In this document: piece by piece, positions 1 through 12,104 of the stretch
Layout of the letters: each line of letters starts with the position of its first letter
Position numbering within the stretch: position 1 is the first letter of the stretch
DNA from: Labyrinthula sp. Ha
Lineage: Eukaryota > Sar > Bigyra > Labyrinthulida > Labyrinthulaceae
Reading direction: 5' to 3'
DNA length: 64,000 nt
Assembly (NCBI GenBank): GCA_015227615.1
Contig: JAALGZ010000078.1
Coordinates: 34,990-98,989, forward strand
Translations under genes and position numbers: made by a program
The notes under the pieces: generated by a model
Databases searched by the model: none
The model's input: only the letters and a program-made list of their open reading frames with translations
Told to the model about the DNA's origin: nothing

Positions 1-598
1 CTCTCTTCAGGATAGAGACTAAATGAAGTATCAAGAGCTACCATAAGCTTTGAAAACCAACTTTTTTTCTAGAAGCTAGACATTTGATTGATTTGTTTTC
101 AGGAGAACTAGTTTAAAGAAAAACCTACTGCTATAGTTGTGTCTAATATTGAACTGTTATATTTACGCCCTATGAAAATGTGCGTAGAGAAAAAACTACA
201 GCGTATCTTACAAATACCTACCACCTGTGCTGCAAGTGTCTGGCGTATGGAAAGAATTTTTAAAATTTTTGTCAAGAACTTTGACTACTATTTTAACATC
301 CTAAGATTGTCAGTTTTAGGGTTAAGAGTTTTTATTAGGATGGGGACTTTAACGCAATTCAAACAAAAACTAGCTGTTAGAAAGAGGAACACCGAAAAAT
401 AAAACATAGGCAACTGCATTCAAAAAATTATTATGTTTTAGTTCATCTTGAGTAAATCATTAACTAGTCCCTTCACCAAGGTAAAGAAGTTAGACTTTGG
501 CGACATCCTCGAATTGAAGTGTGAGCTATTTTGAAACTATTTAGGAACGTCTTTAAACAACGTTCGCAAAATTCTAATAAGTTCATTTGTTGCATCCT

Positions 599-1190
599 CT
601 ACCTAAGAAGCTTAGCCACGGTACTATTAGGAGTTTCTTTATAGAAAAAACGTGCACCTTCATTTAATCTTTGCTTAATATACTTTGCTGCTTTGATCTG
701 TGTTAGTTCAATGGTGTTAAAGACTTGTTTGAATAATGTCAATCTCAAGAAAATCATCCTATAAACAGCTTTCAGCTGAAACCTAAACTCCAATATGCTG
801 CACGAAATTGCATTGTCCATAAAGATTACCAGATCATTTTTCAAGTCGCTTACTCTCTGTTGCACAAATGAAACTCATGATCAATGCACCTTGATCTTTT
901 TTTCTGACAGATACTAGATGATTCATGAGGTTAATTGCCCCTTTATTTTCGTTGATGGCACTGAATATATCAAGTTTTGCTTCACCTTATGATAATTTAT
1001 TGCCGGTATCCCATTTGCCTTGTAGGTCTCATTCTCTGGATCCTGGCCCAAATAAAATTTTATTTGTTTCATCAGTAAAGAAGATTTCATTTACAACCCC
1101 ATTTAATCTTTTAATTTCATGGCGGTATATCTTTGTCTTACTTATGTGCAGCATAGAGTTTAGCACTCTGAATAGAGATGTTTGCCCCTA
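599..1190 (-). mobile_element. Decayed DDE transposase remnant (Tc1/mariner-IS630-like)
   Basis: Read on the minus strand, three successive frames give transposase-like pieces in the expected order. About 1187 to 1029 is an open piece with the motif IFFTDE followed by a KxxLFGPGSR stretch, matching the first catalytic Asp region of DDE_3 transposases. About 1010 to 830, in another frame, contains LDIFSAINENKGAI, like the beta-strand and 'AIS..G' segment. 865 to 599 contains LVIFMDNA, like the second catalytic Asp with its following Asn, and ends in a poor match to the PxSPxxNPIE region. In-frame stops and at least two frame changes show it is dead. No terminal inverted repeats were found. The family call rests on motif order read by eye. 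Confidence 0.5.
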
Positions 1191-4100
1191 TAAAGTGACA
1201 ATTTTGGGAGGCTAAAACAGTGGTTAACATTTTCTACTGAAACTTAAACAACAAACTCGATATTCTAGAGATTATATCCCGGGTGTTAAAAATTCATCAA
1301 AATGGTTGCAATATTCCAGTTCTTGCTTAAGCAAAGGCTATATTCTTAATTTTCAAGCTGAGATTTTCCGCAGAGGAGTTTTTATAATTTCATCCATATT
1401 TAAAATAAAAGCACCGCAAACTAAATTACTGTCATACTAAAAACTTAGACAGGGGTTTCAGGAGCCGTATTTGGGGATTGATATTAGTGCTAAGCTGAGA
1501 AAAGGTGCTAAGGGACTTAAATAATATCACTATGTTATATTACAATGTTGAAGATAAATTTTTCCAGGAATTACAACCGATGTTTCGAAACTTGAATTTC
1601 TAAAAGCTAATCATGAGGGAATTTAATTAAGAAAAGAGGTTAGAGGTGGCAGATAGGAACGCCGTACCTTAGATAATTTTCTTCGATATATAGCTGAGAA
1701 GAAGATGTATCGATAAACTAAATTTTTGGCTGCTCCATAGATCAAACTTGAGCATTAAAACTTTGAAAACTGCCGCTACATTCTAAACAAAGACTACTAA
1801 CAGGTGATGAAACAAGCGTTAAACCTACAATCCAGAACCTCGAGGACCATAATGATATAGTTTTACTTACTAGAAAAGATTGCCAAGGTAAACTATTCTG
1901 AAATACTTAACTGGTTTCCTAACCATAACATATCATTTGAATTAGTTTCTATTCATTCAAATCTTATTTGAGACGTTGACACATATTCTGAGAAGATTTT
2001 ACATTGACAAAACCTGAACTTCAAGCAATATTTAAGCAGCTTTTCTAACATTTCCGCGAGCTCCCTTAAAATTTTCTAAAATTTTTCTTAAAACTCCCTC
2101 AAGCAATATTGACAGAATGGTATCATCTGCCCTATATCTACACAAATGTGTCTATTGCCTTTTTGGTACTTGCAGGTTTTGAAAAACAATTTAGTTTCGA
2201 AAAAAATGTCCGATTTCAAAGTAGGTTATACTCTGAGAGTGGCACCTAATGCGACTACCAGTAGAGTCAAGATGTGAAGGGGGTTTCATAATAATGCTAC
2301 ATTTTATATTGTATATTGAGGTTTTCATAATAGCCAGCTCTCACTCAAATTAACTGACAGATTTCTAAATTATTCTGAGTTTTTGGGGAAGATTGTGAAA
2401 ATACTGGTAAAATCTTAACAAAAACTCAATTACAACGCTAATTAAATTAGTTGGTGTAAAACGTTCCTCCGATCTATTCTTGCACAGATAAAAACACAGA
2501 ACCTTCAATATCGTTAGAATTTTCTTCATTACTTGTTATTGTGTATGCTATATATAAGTAATACTACAGGGTTGGATCTATTAGAAAATAGATAATCCTT
2601 ATATAGAGGAGCCCCAAAATGTTTAAATGACAGATTTTCTATTTCAAGAATCATATGCTCTTCAAAACTGGCTAACCTTTTGAATTCACATTCAATCTGT
2701 CTGGCCCCGAGGTTTTATACATCGATTAGTCTCATACCGTCATACCCGAATACTGACATATGATTATGAGGCCTGTGCTAGTACCTTTTGTAGTTTTAGG
2801 TAAATATTATGCCTCTTGTTTTATAGTAAACAAAATAAAGGTCCCGTTAACAAAATATAATATTACCTCAGAATCATATCATTGACACATTTTCAAAAAC
2901 TTAACCAATTTTGTTTATTCTTCATCCTAGTAAATCCAAAAAGATAGCGGAAACAATAAAAAAGTAATATCATAAGATTTTTTAAAAGTAGTTAAATTAC
3001 GAGTGTTATATCAGCATATAATAGTTAGAGTTATTAAGATAAATTTCGAAGTAAGATCTTTCATACCAGAAAAGCCTTTTTATGATATTTTGCAATAGCT
3101 ACCTTTTATTTTAATTAACATATGCCAAGGTAAAGGATATTCCTGATTTTTCTTTGTGTAATTTGTGGAATATCCAATATAATATTTACATAAGAAGTAA
3201 CAAGAAAAAAACAGGGAAACATTTTGTCATTCCGTTTTGGTGCTTCATCTTTTTGTTTAAACTTAATTCATAGGGTTGGCTTCTTCAGAAAGTATTGCTC
3301 AATATGCTTTCTAAAGAAACCAAATATAGTTAAATAGGAAGTCAAACGTTTTTGCCCATTTCTGCTCAACTCCGCAGATTTTTTACAGATTGAAATTTTA
3401 CTCAAGTTTCATAGATATAGCATCCGCACAAGATACATATATTTTCATGCGTAATGCCATAGACTCTTAACATCTTACTCCGTTTTAGGTCGCTCTCCAC
3501 AGGTAGGGAATTTAATTTCAACAAGAAACTATAAATCAAAAGAGACAAAAAATAAAAAAACAAGGAAACTTGAGTGGAAAATGCATTATAGTAAACTTAT
3601 GTTCCATGACAATAAATATGAACCAGAGAGGCAAGAACACGGTAATTATAAAGCTGCATATAATGCTCATTATTCAGGGCAATCATTTTAGAAGGTGGAG
3701 CAACTCTGCAAATTTAATTATTGATCATAGAACTAGTTGAAACCAGGAGAGAGTTCAATTCTCATATTATTGTGCGGAAAACTCTCCTCATGGTCTAGGA
3801 AGATACGGATGAAGCTGAGGTGCTTACACTCAAAGCAGAGTCAATACATTTTATATACCAGGTCAAGCTATGCAGTAGAGGAGTTTCTCTATATCAACAG
3901 AAAATGGATGAAGATTGCGCGGAAACTTTAGTTTATTAAATATAAACCCCATGTAGTAGAAGCTATACATGAAAATACAGACATCATATAGGATATGTAT
4001 AAGACTTATGTTTCTTATATAAGCCATTAAATTTTCATTGGATTGAGGATCTACTCACAAAATATCACCAGACTAGGTTTAAATAGCAAAGTGTGTTATA

Positions 4101-5509
4101 ATTAAGATAATTAAGTGCTAAATATGTTTATCTCATTACCCAGAGAAGCAAAAATAAAGCATAGATTCACATACGCGGGCTAAAGGGTCACTAGAGGATG
4201 GGCAAAGGTCAAAAGCTAAGTTAACACGTTTTCTGATTAAGGGGATGGTATAAGATCTAGTTGTTTCATTCCTAGGTAACCACAGATGGACAGTGTAAAT
4301 CAAAACACATTAGAAAAGGGCGCGAGACTTACTCACAATGATTAATGAGAGAAAGAAAATATCAATAAAACAAATACTAAACACTACTCAATGACGATTC
4401 ATATTGCTTATGGTAACCAAGGCTTTTATTTTTTGCATGTGGCTAGTAAAAGGAGGAATAAGAATTACTGCTGGAATCTAGACTGTATGAATGTAAACGG
4501 GTCTAAAATATGTTGGGGAGGGCTCCGGGTTGGTGAAATTGAAGAAAATCTAGACATTAACCAGGCCTGCATCCTTACACACCTGAACGGCCGAATTTCT
4601 AACTGAATATGTGGCTTAAATTTGTTATTTCTATTAAATTATGCTAAAATAACGGGATTAAGCTTTTATCCCTTAATATTTATCCAATGTTATTTAGGAT
4701 TATGGAAAAAAATAAAATTATGTAACCAAAGTCATTCTCCCTTAGTTTGATTTTGATGGGCCTTTTCGTTTTTTTTTCTTTTTCATAGTAGTTTTGTGGT
4801 CGATCTCAAGCACCGTGAAAATATCATGACAACAACAGAGAGATCTCCGTAGGAATAATCTCTCAGGACATCCTTCATCCTCAATAATGTGACATATGCT
4901 TTGCAACAACCTTCAGCTCCATTCTTTTTTTTTGTTTCTCTTCTGTAGTATTGCAGAAGTAAACATGAAACTAATCTTCTCGACTTGCACAGAATTATTC
5001 ATTTGACATATTTTTTTTGGCTTACTGTGTTGGTTATCGTTTCCTTGGACTTTAAAATATTTTGGTTAGCGAATAAGTAGAACGTTTTCGAAGAGAACGA
5101 AAATAAACTCATAATCCAAGGCAACAATAGCAATATTAGTTGAAATCTCTGCTGCATCAATATATTTACTCATATTAATTCACTCTCTTTAAGCTCAGAA
5201 AGGCATCTTCTATAGCATGGATCTGTTTTACCATGATTTTGAGAGTGTTCAAGTGACTTTTCCTGAAAAAGGAAAATCCCACTTTCAAGGCCCAACTATA
5301 GGTTCAATTTATTTTTGTAAGTGTTAGCATAAATAAACATTTTTTACATCTCTTAAGAATCTTGTTGTAAGATAAAATATCCCTTATGGTTCACATTATG
5401 AAAATCACTGGGAAGCTCTCTTACTCCATTTAAAAGGGTTGTTAGAAAGACTGTAAACTGTTTCGAATATTGTATTTGACTTTGATCCTCGATAACGATT
5501 GGATTTAAT

Positions 5510-5531
5510 TTATTAATAAATTATTAATAAA
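5510..5531. repeat. Perfect 11-bp tandem duplication, palindromic unit
   Basis: The unit TTATTAATAAA occurs twice head to tail (5510-5520 and 5521-5531), and each copy contains the palindrome TTATTAATAA. It lies about 205 bp upstream of the ETF-QO start codon. It may be a promoter element or simple AT-rich slippage. Confidence 0.6.
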
Positions 5532-5735
5532 TATAATCGAAACCCTATGAGCACCAATCAGAACAAGTGAACTAAAATAGGCTGGTCTATAGAACAGATC
5601 TCATATGTCATTGACTTGGAAAAAATAATGGTACATTACCCTAAAATTTAGAAAATATTTTCGAGGAAAAGAAACACGTCTAGGAGATTTCAAAATCAAA
5701 ACTAAAGGTATATAATACTGCTCTTGCTGAATTAA

Positions 5736-7577
5736 ATGTATCGCGCCGTTAAATTACTACGAAGTTTTTCAATATCTAAAAATACCACCTCTCATTTAAG
5801 TCCGTTGACTTGGAGAGCTAGTTCAACCTCTTGGCTACAGTCCAAGAAGGCATTCTCTACGCTGAACTTGTCGAACAACCTCGTAGATGAGTCCTTGGAG
5901 CCAAGAGACTCAATGGAGTATGATGTTGTTATTGTAGGCGCTGGCCCTGCAGGACTGAGCGCTGCTATTCGCCTGAAGCAAATAGATGAAGATTTGAATG
6001 TTTGCGTTGTTGAGAAAGCTGCTGAACTTGGCGCTCACATTCTATCTGGAAACGTTTTTGAACCTCGAGCCTTGAATGAACTATTTCCTAATTGGAAGGA
6101 AGATGGAATGGAACCATTTGGAGAAGATCCAACACCAGCTGCAAACGATACTTTCAAGATCTGTTATAGTGAAAAAGGTCATATTTCCCTTCCTGGCTTC
6201 GCTATACCTCCTATGCTACATAATGAAGGAAACTATATAATCTCACTATCACAATTTGTTCGCTGGCTTGGCGAGCAAGCTGAAGATATGGGAGTGGAAA
6301 TATACCCAGGATTTCCTGCGTCTGAAGTCATTTTTGATGAGGATGAGAATAAAGTACTTGGAGTCGTTACTAAAGATATGGGGATTGGTAAAGATGGACA
6401 AGCAAAAGACACGTATACAAGGGGCATGGAGCTTAGAGGACGGCAAACTATTTTTTCTGAGGGAGCTCGTGGAAGTTGTTCTGAAGATTTGATGAAGAGA
6501 TTTAATTTGAGAGATGAAAAAGTACCTCAAAGTTATGGTATTGGTTTGAAGGAAGTGTGGGAGATTCCTGAAGAGAATTTAAAGCCTGGGTTGATTCAAC
6601 ACACTCTGGGTTGGCCTTTGGGCAATAGCGTATACGGAGGAACCTTTCTTTACCACATGAAACCAAACTATATCCTTTTTGGTATTGATCAATTGTGTCA
6701 CTAATTTTTAGGTCTTGTCGTTGGGTTAGATTATAAGAACCCTTATTTGAACCCTTACAAAGAGTTTCAAAGGTTGAAGCACCATCCAGCTATTTCTGAG
6801 CACTTAAAGGATGGACAATGTATTTCTTATGGAGCAAGAGCTATTAATGAAGGAGGGTTTCAGGCCATTCCAAAGCTAAGTTTTCCTGGTGGAGTGCTTG
6901 CAGGATGTTCAGCTGGATTTTTAAATGTTCCAAAGATCAAAGGAACACATACTGCTATGAAAAGTGGAATTGTTGCCGCTGAAGCCATTGCAGAGCACTT
7001 AGCAAATGAAAATGAAGCACCCGAGGTGGCATCTTACCAAACTAAAATGGAAGAATCTTGGGTATGGGAAGAACTTAAGAAAGTAAGAAATTTCGCACCT
7101 AGTTTTAAGTGGGGAAATTTAGCAGGGGTTGCATATTCTGGAGTTGCCGCTCATGTGTTGAGGGGACATGAACCATGGACCTTTACCAAGACTACGCAGA
7201 GAGATGCTGATAAGACTGCTGAAAAAAATAGCTCTTATGCAAAGGAGATTGAATATCCAAAACCTGATGGTGTTTTGTCCTTTGATATATTGGAGAATCT
7301 ACAAAGAAGTGGAACAAACCATGATCACGACCAACCTGCTCATCTTGTTATTAAACCAGAGCTCCAGAATATTCCGGAAAATGTAAGTTTGCAAAAGTAT
7401 GCGGGTCCTGAACAAAGGTTTTGTCCAGCTAAAGTTTATGAGTATGTTGAGGATAAACTGGTGATAAATGCGCAGAATTGTGTTCATTGCAAGACGTGTG
7501 ACATTAAAATGACTGATGAGTACATTCGTTGGACGGTACCTGAAGGTGGTGGAGGACCAGCTTATGATCTGATGTAA
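5736..7577 (+). CDS. ETFDH: Electron transfer flavoprotein-ubiquinone oxidoreductase, mitochondrial (2 exons)
   Basis: Passes electrons from reduced ETF (from fatty-acid, amino-acid and choline oxidation) to ubiquinone at the mitochondrial inner membrane. Exons are 5736-6681 and 6712-7577; splicing out a 30-nt intron gives 603 residues, normal for the family. Residues 1-55 form a basic, Ser/Thr-rich mitochondrial leader. Residues 62-80 carry the FAD-binding [15 protein letters not shown] fold. The exon junction restores [19 protein letters not shown], a hallmark ETF-QO stretch. The C-terminus has the 4Fe-4S ligands: FCPAKVYEY followed by [10 protein letters not shown], then the usual tail ending in [10 protein letters not shown]. 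The ATG is in a good context and opens the targeting peptide. It stands alone between two gene-poor tracts. Confidence 0.95.
6682..6711 (+). other. Ultrashort spliceosomal intron, 30 nt (ETF-QO)
   Basis: Starts GTATTG, ends TTTTTAG, with a CACTAAT branch-like motif 11 nt before the end. It is phase 1. Removal restores conserved ETF-QO sequence. Retention would give an in-frame TAA inside the intron. Confidence 0.92.
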
Positions 7578-9304
7578 GATTTTTTACACCCCTTAATCAT
7601 TAACAATTTTTTTTGAACAGCACGGCTATCCACTCAAACTCTAACGAACTCATTAATTGTAATCTCATTCGAAAAACTAATCCTCTTGCTCCAATCTAGT
7701 TTATCCTCAATACAAAAAACTCAAGAATGCTGGGGACATTTCTTCTCACAATGAATTATTAGAAGAGGATATGTTGTTAATCGTTTACGAGGCAAAAAAG
7801 AACAAGTGAGAAAGACATGAGCTAGATCTTTGCTTCATGGCTTGACTGTCCTATACGATAGTTAGTCTTTCAAGGAATTTTTGGTACTAGAATCTTCTGA
7901 AGTATTGTTTGGGCCGTAAAATCTCGCATAAAGTTTCTAGATGTGTTGCATTTGACACACTTCTACTCCCCTGAGAACAATACGACTACTTTTTATGTAC
8001 TTCTTTTTAGTCTACATAAGTGTATGAAACTATTGTATTAACCGTATTAACTAGTTTAAATGCTTGTATGATATCTTGGTATTTGGTTGGCAACTTAGCT
8101 AGTACTTATATTCTTGCCAAAATAATTGCAGCAACTCTAATAGCTTGAGGAGCGCTCTACTATATATATAAAGTGACCAATATATAAGGGGTGCTCAATT
8201 TTCATCTTATGGACTACAACATGAAGTAAATAAACCAAAGCTACAAGTAATTGAATATTTCCATAAACGGTAATATGGTCTTATCTCACTTTGTACCTAG
8301 AGGTTTGTTCCATCTAAGAATCTTGTTTTTGCTGAATGTATTCTTGAAGCTTCAATTGGAGTTACTTCAGGCCATATGCTGCTGCTGTTGGCTTAGGAGG
8401 TATCTGGGGCTTCCGGTCTAACCTATAACACGAGTGTCTAATCTACCACTACTGAACTAGATGCATACTGGATATATGCTATGGTACATCTCAACTAGGG
8501 GTTTTGTGCTAATACCCTGTTGCATGAAATAATCTGTCCCTGTAAGGCATGGTTTGTCGATTTCGCGCAAATTATTCTGGGGCTTCGTAGGTCACAACAA
8601 AAATGCAGTATTCTACAAGAAGTAAGGTAATGATACAAGAGGCTTCAGCTGGAGAAATATATGCGGTCAAGAACAATTTCTGATTTTTCAAGTTACGTTT
8701 TCGGGTGAATGTGTCAATTTTGCGTTAATTTTGTGCAGTTTTGTTCCTTGCTTCATCTTGTTCATTGTTGTTGCTGTTATTTGCTTGATCCAAGTGAGAT
8801 GTAAATGTATTTCCAGCTGAGGGGGTTTCTAGTTGCAGGAAAGGCTGGGAGGAGGAGGGGAAGATGTATTGTACTGGTTGCACAAGTTCATGATGTTCAT
8901 CCACTTATTGTTCAGGATTTCACCATTTCTGTTGATCCCGGCTGGGGGTTTTAGTCAAATTTTATTTTCTTTAGAAGCTCGTCGTCTTTGTTTTTTATTC
9001 TTGTTGCCGACGTGTGTCCTGTGTATCGTTCCAGTAGGTGCATATTGGTGTCCTGTTTATATCTCTGTGTTCCGGCCTTTTGGTTGCTGTTTCGTGTCTC
9101 TTTTCTTGACCTTGTCCTCCGCGTCTTTTCAAAAGCCTCTTGTACACTCATAACCCGTAGCGTATAAATAGAACATAGCAGATAACTAAAAGTAAATTTT
9201 GTTTACCCCCTAGTTTGACGGAAAGTTCCAGCATCATGTCGCTTCATCCCTTCACTTCGGAGACTTGCTCTGCAAGTTCGTAAGTGCGGGGCGTCATTAC
9301 ACCT

Positions 9305-9643
9305 TCAGTTTTGGTTGGCAATTTTGAGAAAACTACTTTTCTTTGCTGGGTTGACTTTCACCCTTTCCTGTAGTTTTTGGTACCCAGCTGCGTGTACTTC
9401 TTGGAATATCAAGAGGCTGACTGTTTGATAATGAGGGAGCAAGTAGTTAAGCTTAGTGAAAGTTAGACCATCAACGTCAACGCTCACTAATTTTAGCTTG
9501 TGTTTTAGTTGGTTCGCGAAGGGTGGGACTTCTTGCGGAGCTGTAGAAAGCACTCTACACACAGAAGTCAACAATTCATTTTGTCCTTGTTTCATATTGT
9601 GTACACGAAAATTTGATGACGTGTGAAAATTTACCGCATACAT
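9305..9643 (-). mobile_element. Possible LINE endonuclease (EEP) N-terminal remnant
   Basis: A 112-codon open frame starting with ATG. Its second half reads like the start of an exonuclease-endonuclease-phosphatase domain of non-LTR retrotransposons: LVSVDVDGLTFTKLNYLL, then VSLLIFQEVHAAGY, comparable to the family's 'WNVNGLR..K...L' and 'iiLQEtH' segments. The frame then stops and no reverse transcriptase follows, so if the call is right it is a fragment. It is weak, by-eye similarity only. Confidence 0.25.
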
Positions 9644-9805
9644 ACTCTAACCTCCTGGAAATACGAGGAAGTGTACTTGTTCCAAGTGCACCAGTTATCC
9701 ATTCTAGCTTCTTCATGAGCAAAAACCCTACTTTTAAGTTTATTAAATTTCTTAAATGCTTTGATACATCAAATTGAGCGGCAGAATATACGCAGTCAAG
9801 AAGAT

Positions 9806-9834
9806 CTCTCTGTCTCTCTCTTTCTTCCTCTCTC
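9806..9834. repeat. CT-rich low-complexity run
   Basis: An imperfect CT/TCTC microsatellite of about 29 bp in the retroelement-debris area. No function is implied. Confidence 0.6.
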
Positions 9835-10054
9835 CGAAACAGCATGGAGTACAAGAATTAAGGAAAATCATATGATACTTCTAACCATGTCAAGGCAAGT
9901 GTTTACTTTCAGGAGAGAAGGTTCGCACTTAAGTTTCAACTGTTCATTGCATCTTCAGTACCTAAGCTTCTTCCGCTAAGTACCTTCTGCTTCTTTATAA
10001 GTCTAAGGACCAATACTGTGTCAGAGACATTACTAGTAAGACCGGACGGTTCTC

Positions 10055-10243
10055 ATGTGGTACTCGCTACAAATCAGATATCTCAGTGGTATATACCAAG
10101 ATTCAAGTATGCCATGGAGTCCCTTGATAGCATTTAGCCTGGAATTTTTTTATACAGAACTTTCACACATAATTTTCAAGTTAATAAGAATAATTCTGAA
10201 TTCAATTTCCCAAACAGGCCTATTCCTTTACTTACGGGTTTGA
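10055..10243 (+). mobile_element. Possible Ty1/copia pol fragment
   Basis: A 62-codon ATG frame. Spacing of key residues resembles the connection region between reverse transcriptase and RNase H in copia elements. The family pattern is LSxF..P...H...KRILRYL.GT...GL.Y; here SLEFFYTELSH, then K and R about 4 and 7 residues later, then GLFLY. Several conserved positions differ (no TRPD, no RYL). Downstream frames are broken by stops. If correct this is an old degraded insertion. Confidence 0.3.
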
Positions 10244-11713
10244 GTCAGCTAGAAGGTAGAACAAATTTAGCCATGATATTGATTCTTCATTTTTCTGCAT
10301 TGGAGTTATAACTACACTTCAACGCAGTTGAATTGAAGAGTTAATAAACATTAAAGTTACTAATCGGTGCCCGCGGCTTGAGATAAGAGATATGGCTGCA
10401 TTACTTTTCCCATTTTAACCTGCTGTGCTTCAAAAACCCAGATTTACTAGAAATGGTAATGATAAACTTAATTGACTGTAAGTGAGGAACCGAATACATC
10501 AAAACACAAAAGTAGATAACAAAATCGGAAATGTTTTTTGCGAGGAACATATACGAGAATAATGTAGCAAATGAACAATAGGAGTTTCTGCTTATGCCAT
10601 ATGCCTCTAATTGTACTTGGATAATTAGGGAGCTGTTCCTAGAAACTATTTGAAGATAATATTGCTAGCCTTAATTCACTTGGATCGGTATGGGTTACAG
10701 ATTTCTTTTTCGCTAAGTTGAAACGTTGGAGTCATACATTGTTTAGGCTCAGGCTTGGGAAATTTTGTGGTTGTTGGAAGAGTCTTTTATGCATTAAGGT
10801 TGCAGATATTAGTTGTTCGACCTGTCGGTGAAATCCCAATGATCATTGGATGTGACATGTCTATAGAGAGTAAAAAATGGAACTGCTGGTTATGTTAGGA
10901 GACGTTGCTTTATTTATCCATTTGGGACTAAGGTATTTTTGTCGTTTTCGAGTTGATTTGGAGGCAGTTTCTTTGCTTGAGGTGTTCTTATATCTAAATC
11001 AATTTCGCTCTAAAAGCGAACAGTTGGCCTTGATTCTTATTCTGCCACCGGGACAAAGATAATCCAGTTACTTCAACTCAGATATGTTATTTCCTAGTTG
11101 TAGTATAGCAGATCTTGTTGAACTACATTAGTTAGCTTTTTGATACGCGCCGCTCCTTTCCTTCCAGGTTCCTGAACTGTTTCGACGCTGTTACTAGCAG
11201 TAAGCATATACCTCTTAATCAATAGAAGCATATAGACTTGGAGACGCTCGTCACTCAATGAAATAACTTTCAGTCAAAAATGAGATTGCATCTCCTTGGC
11301 TGAGCTTTTTCTGTAGGTCCTCGGATAGATGTCTTTAGTGGTAGCGGTTTCTTTACTTCCAAATTATTTGGTATCCAAAAAAATACGATGGTGGAACTAT
11401 TTGCCTTTCCACAGTTACCCCTTATTCAAACTCCAAATTCTACTACCCTGGAAATGTTAGCATAGTGAAGTGATAGACGTCTTAGAGTCTTCACAAATAG
11501 AACCTCATTATTTCCTAATGCTAGAATACTGTTAATTAAGTACCCTTAAGTTTTCACGTCAATAACAAAGGAAATATTTGGTAACGTTAATCTAACGTTA
11601 AATGTCTATGATTAATACTGAATTTGTGAAAATTAACAAGTCAACGCAGTTTTTATCATAATTTATTAAAAGTCACATTTTCAAGTTTTCTATAGATTGG
11701 TTTTCTTCAAGTA

Positions 11714-12061
11714 ATGAAATCTAAAGAGAACGCCGAAACCACAGAGCCATCCCCTCAGGAAGTTATCAAAAGTCTAGAAAAAGCTGAGGATGTAATTTTA
11801 GAAAAAATATTGCGTCCTGCAAAGAAGACTTCAACTTTGCTATCCAAATTTTCCGTAAGTGAAGAGGTTGATTTTGAAAGGTTGGTTGGAGATTTAGTGA
11901 CTCTTAGTAATCAGTTCTTAGATGGTCTTAACGAAGTTTCTAGTACTGTTGCTAGTAGTATAAAATATATTGGTCCTTATTCCAGTGAGGTTAAAATAGA
12001 TGCTGGTGCAATTATCGACTTAGACATTAAAGAGGAAGAGAAACGCATTGCCGAGTCCTGA
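11714..12061 (+). CDS. Small helical protein, unknown (faintly Mediator subunit 11-like)
   Basis: A 115-residue single-exon gene starting at ATG and ending in TGA. The sequence is acidic at both ends and predicted helical: residues 14-40 (EVIKSLEKAEDVILEKIL) and 52-85 look like two coiled or amphipathic helices, followed by SIKYIGPYSSEV. The order of a helix, a spacer, a long helix and an 'IxYI' segment recalls Mediator subunit 11, but no diagnostic residue proves it. It converges on the glycosyltransferase gene with 43 bp between stops, so it lies at the edge of a compact gene island. I consider the gene probably real from codon composition and position; the function is unproven. Confidence 0.6.
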   Translation: MKSKENAETTEPSPQEVIKSLEKAEDVILEKILRPAKKTSTLLSKFSVSEEVDFERLVGDLVTLSNQFLDGLNEVSSTVASSIKYIGPYSSEVKIDAGAIIDLDIKEEEKRIAES

Positions 12062-12104
12062 CATTGAAAAGTCAACGAAAGCGCCCACATTATGAAACGT
12101 GTTT

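Larger units (their letters stand above)
1..5735. other. Gene-poor AT-rich tract with one transposase fossil
   Basis: Apart from the transposase remnant near 600-1190 I see no recognisable gene. Open frames of 60-96 codons occur (for example 925-1215 and 4391-4606 on plus), but several begin at TTG or GTG, none shows a known motif, and frames of this length are expected by chance at this base composition. No tRNA or array was recognised. The last 230 bp probably holds the promoter of the ETF-QO gene; TATATAAT lies at 5709-5716, about 20 bp before the start codon. Confidence 0.6.
7578..11713. other. Gene-poor tract with possible retroelement debris
   Basis: About 4.1 kb without a confident gene. 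The part from about 8330 to 10250 has longer open frames on both strands and somewhat different base use. Two pieces resemble retroelement proteins and are listed separately (9305-9643 minus, 10055-10243 plus). The open frame 8833-9153 (plus) starts at TTG, is hydrophobic and matches nothing I know. Confidence 0.5.

Noticed and set aside
139-4606. Open frames of 64-96 codons as genes
   Set aside because: Frames this long are expected dozens of times by chance in 64 kb at this AT content; several lack ATG and none has motifs.
5736-7577. Ciliate genetic code, suggested by the tiny introns
   Set aside because: TAA, TAG and TGA all terminate homology-supported genes and none occurs inside them.
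8833-9153. 106-codon hydrophobic frame as a membrane-protein gene
   Set aside because: Starts at TTG, overlaps an ATG frame on the other strand, sits in retroelement-like debris and has no family resemblance.
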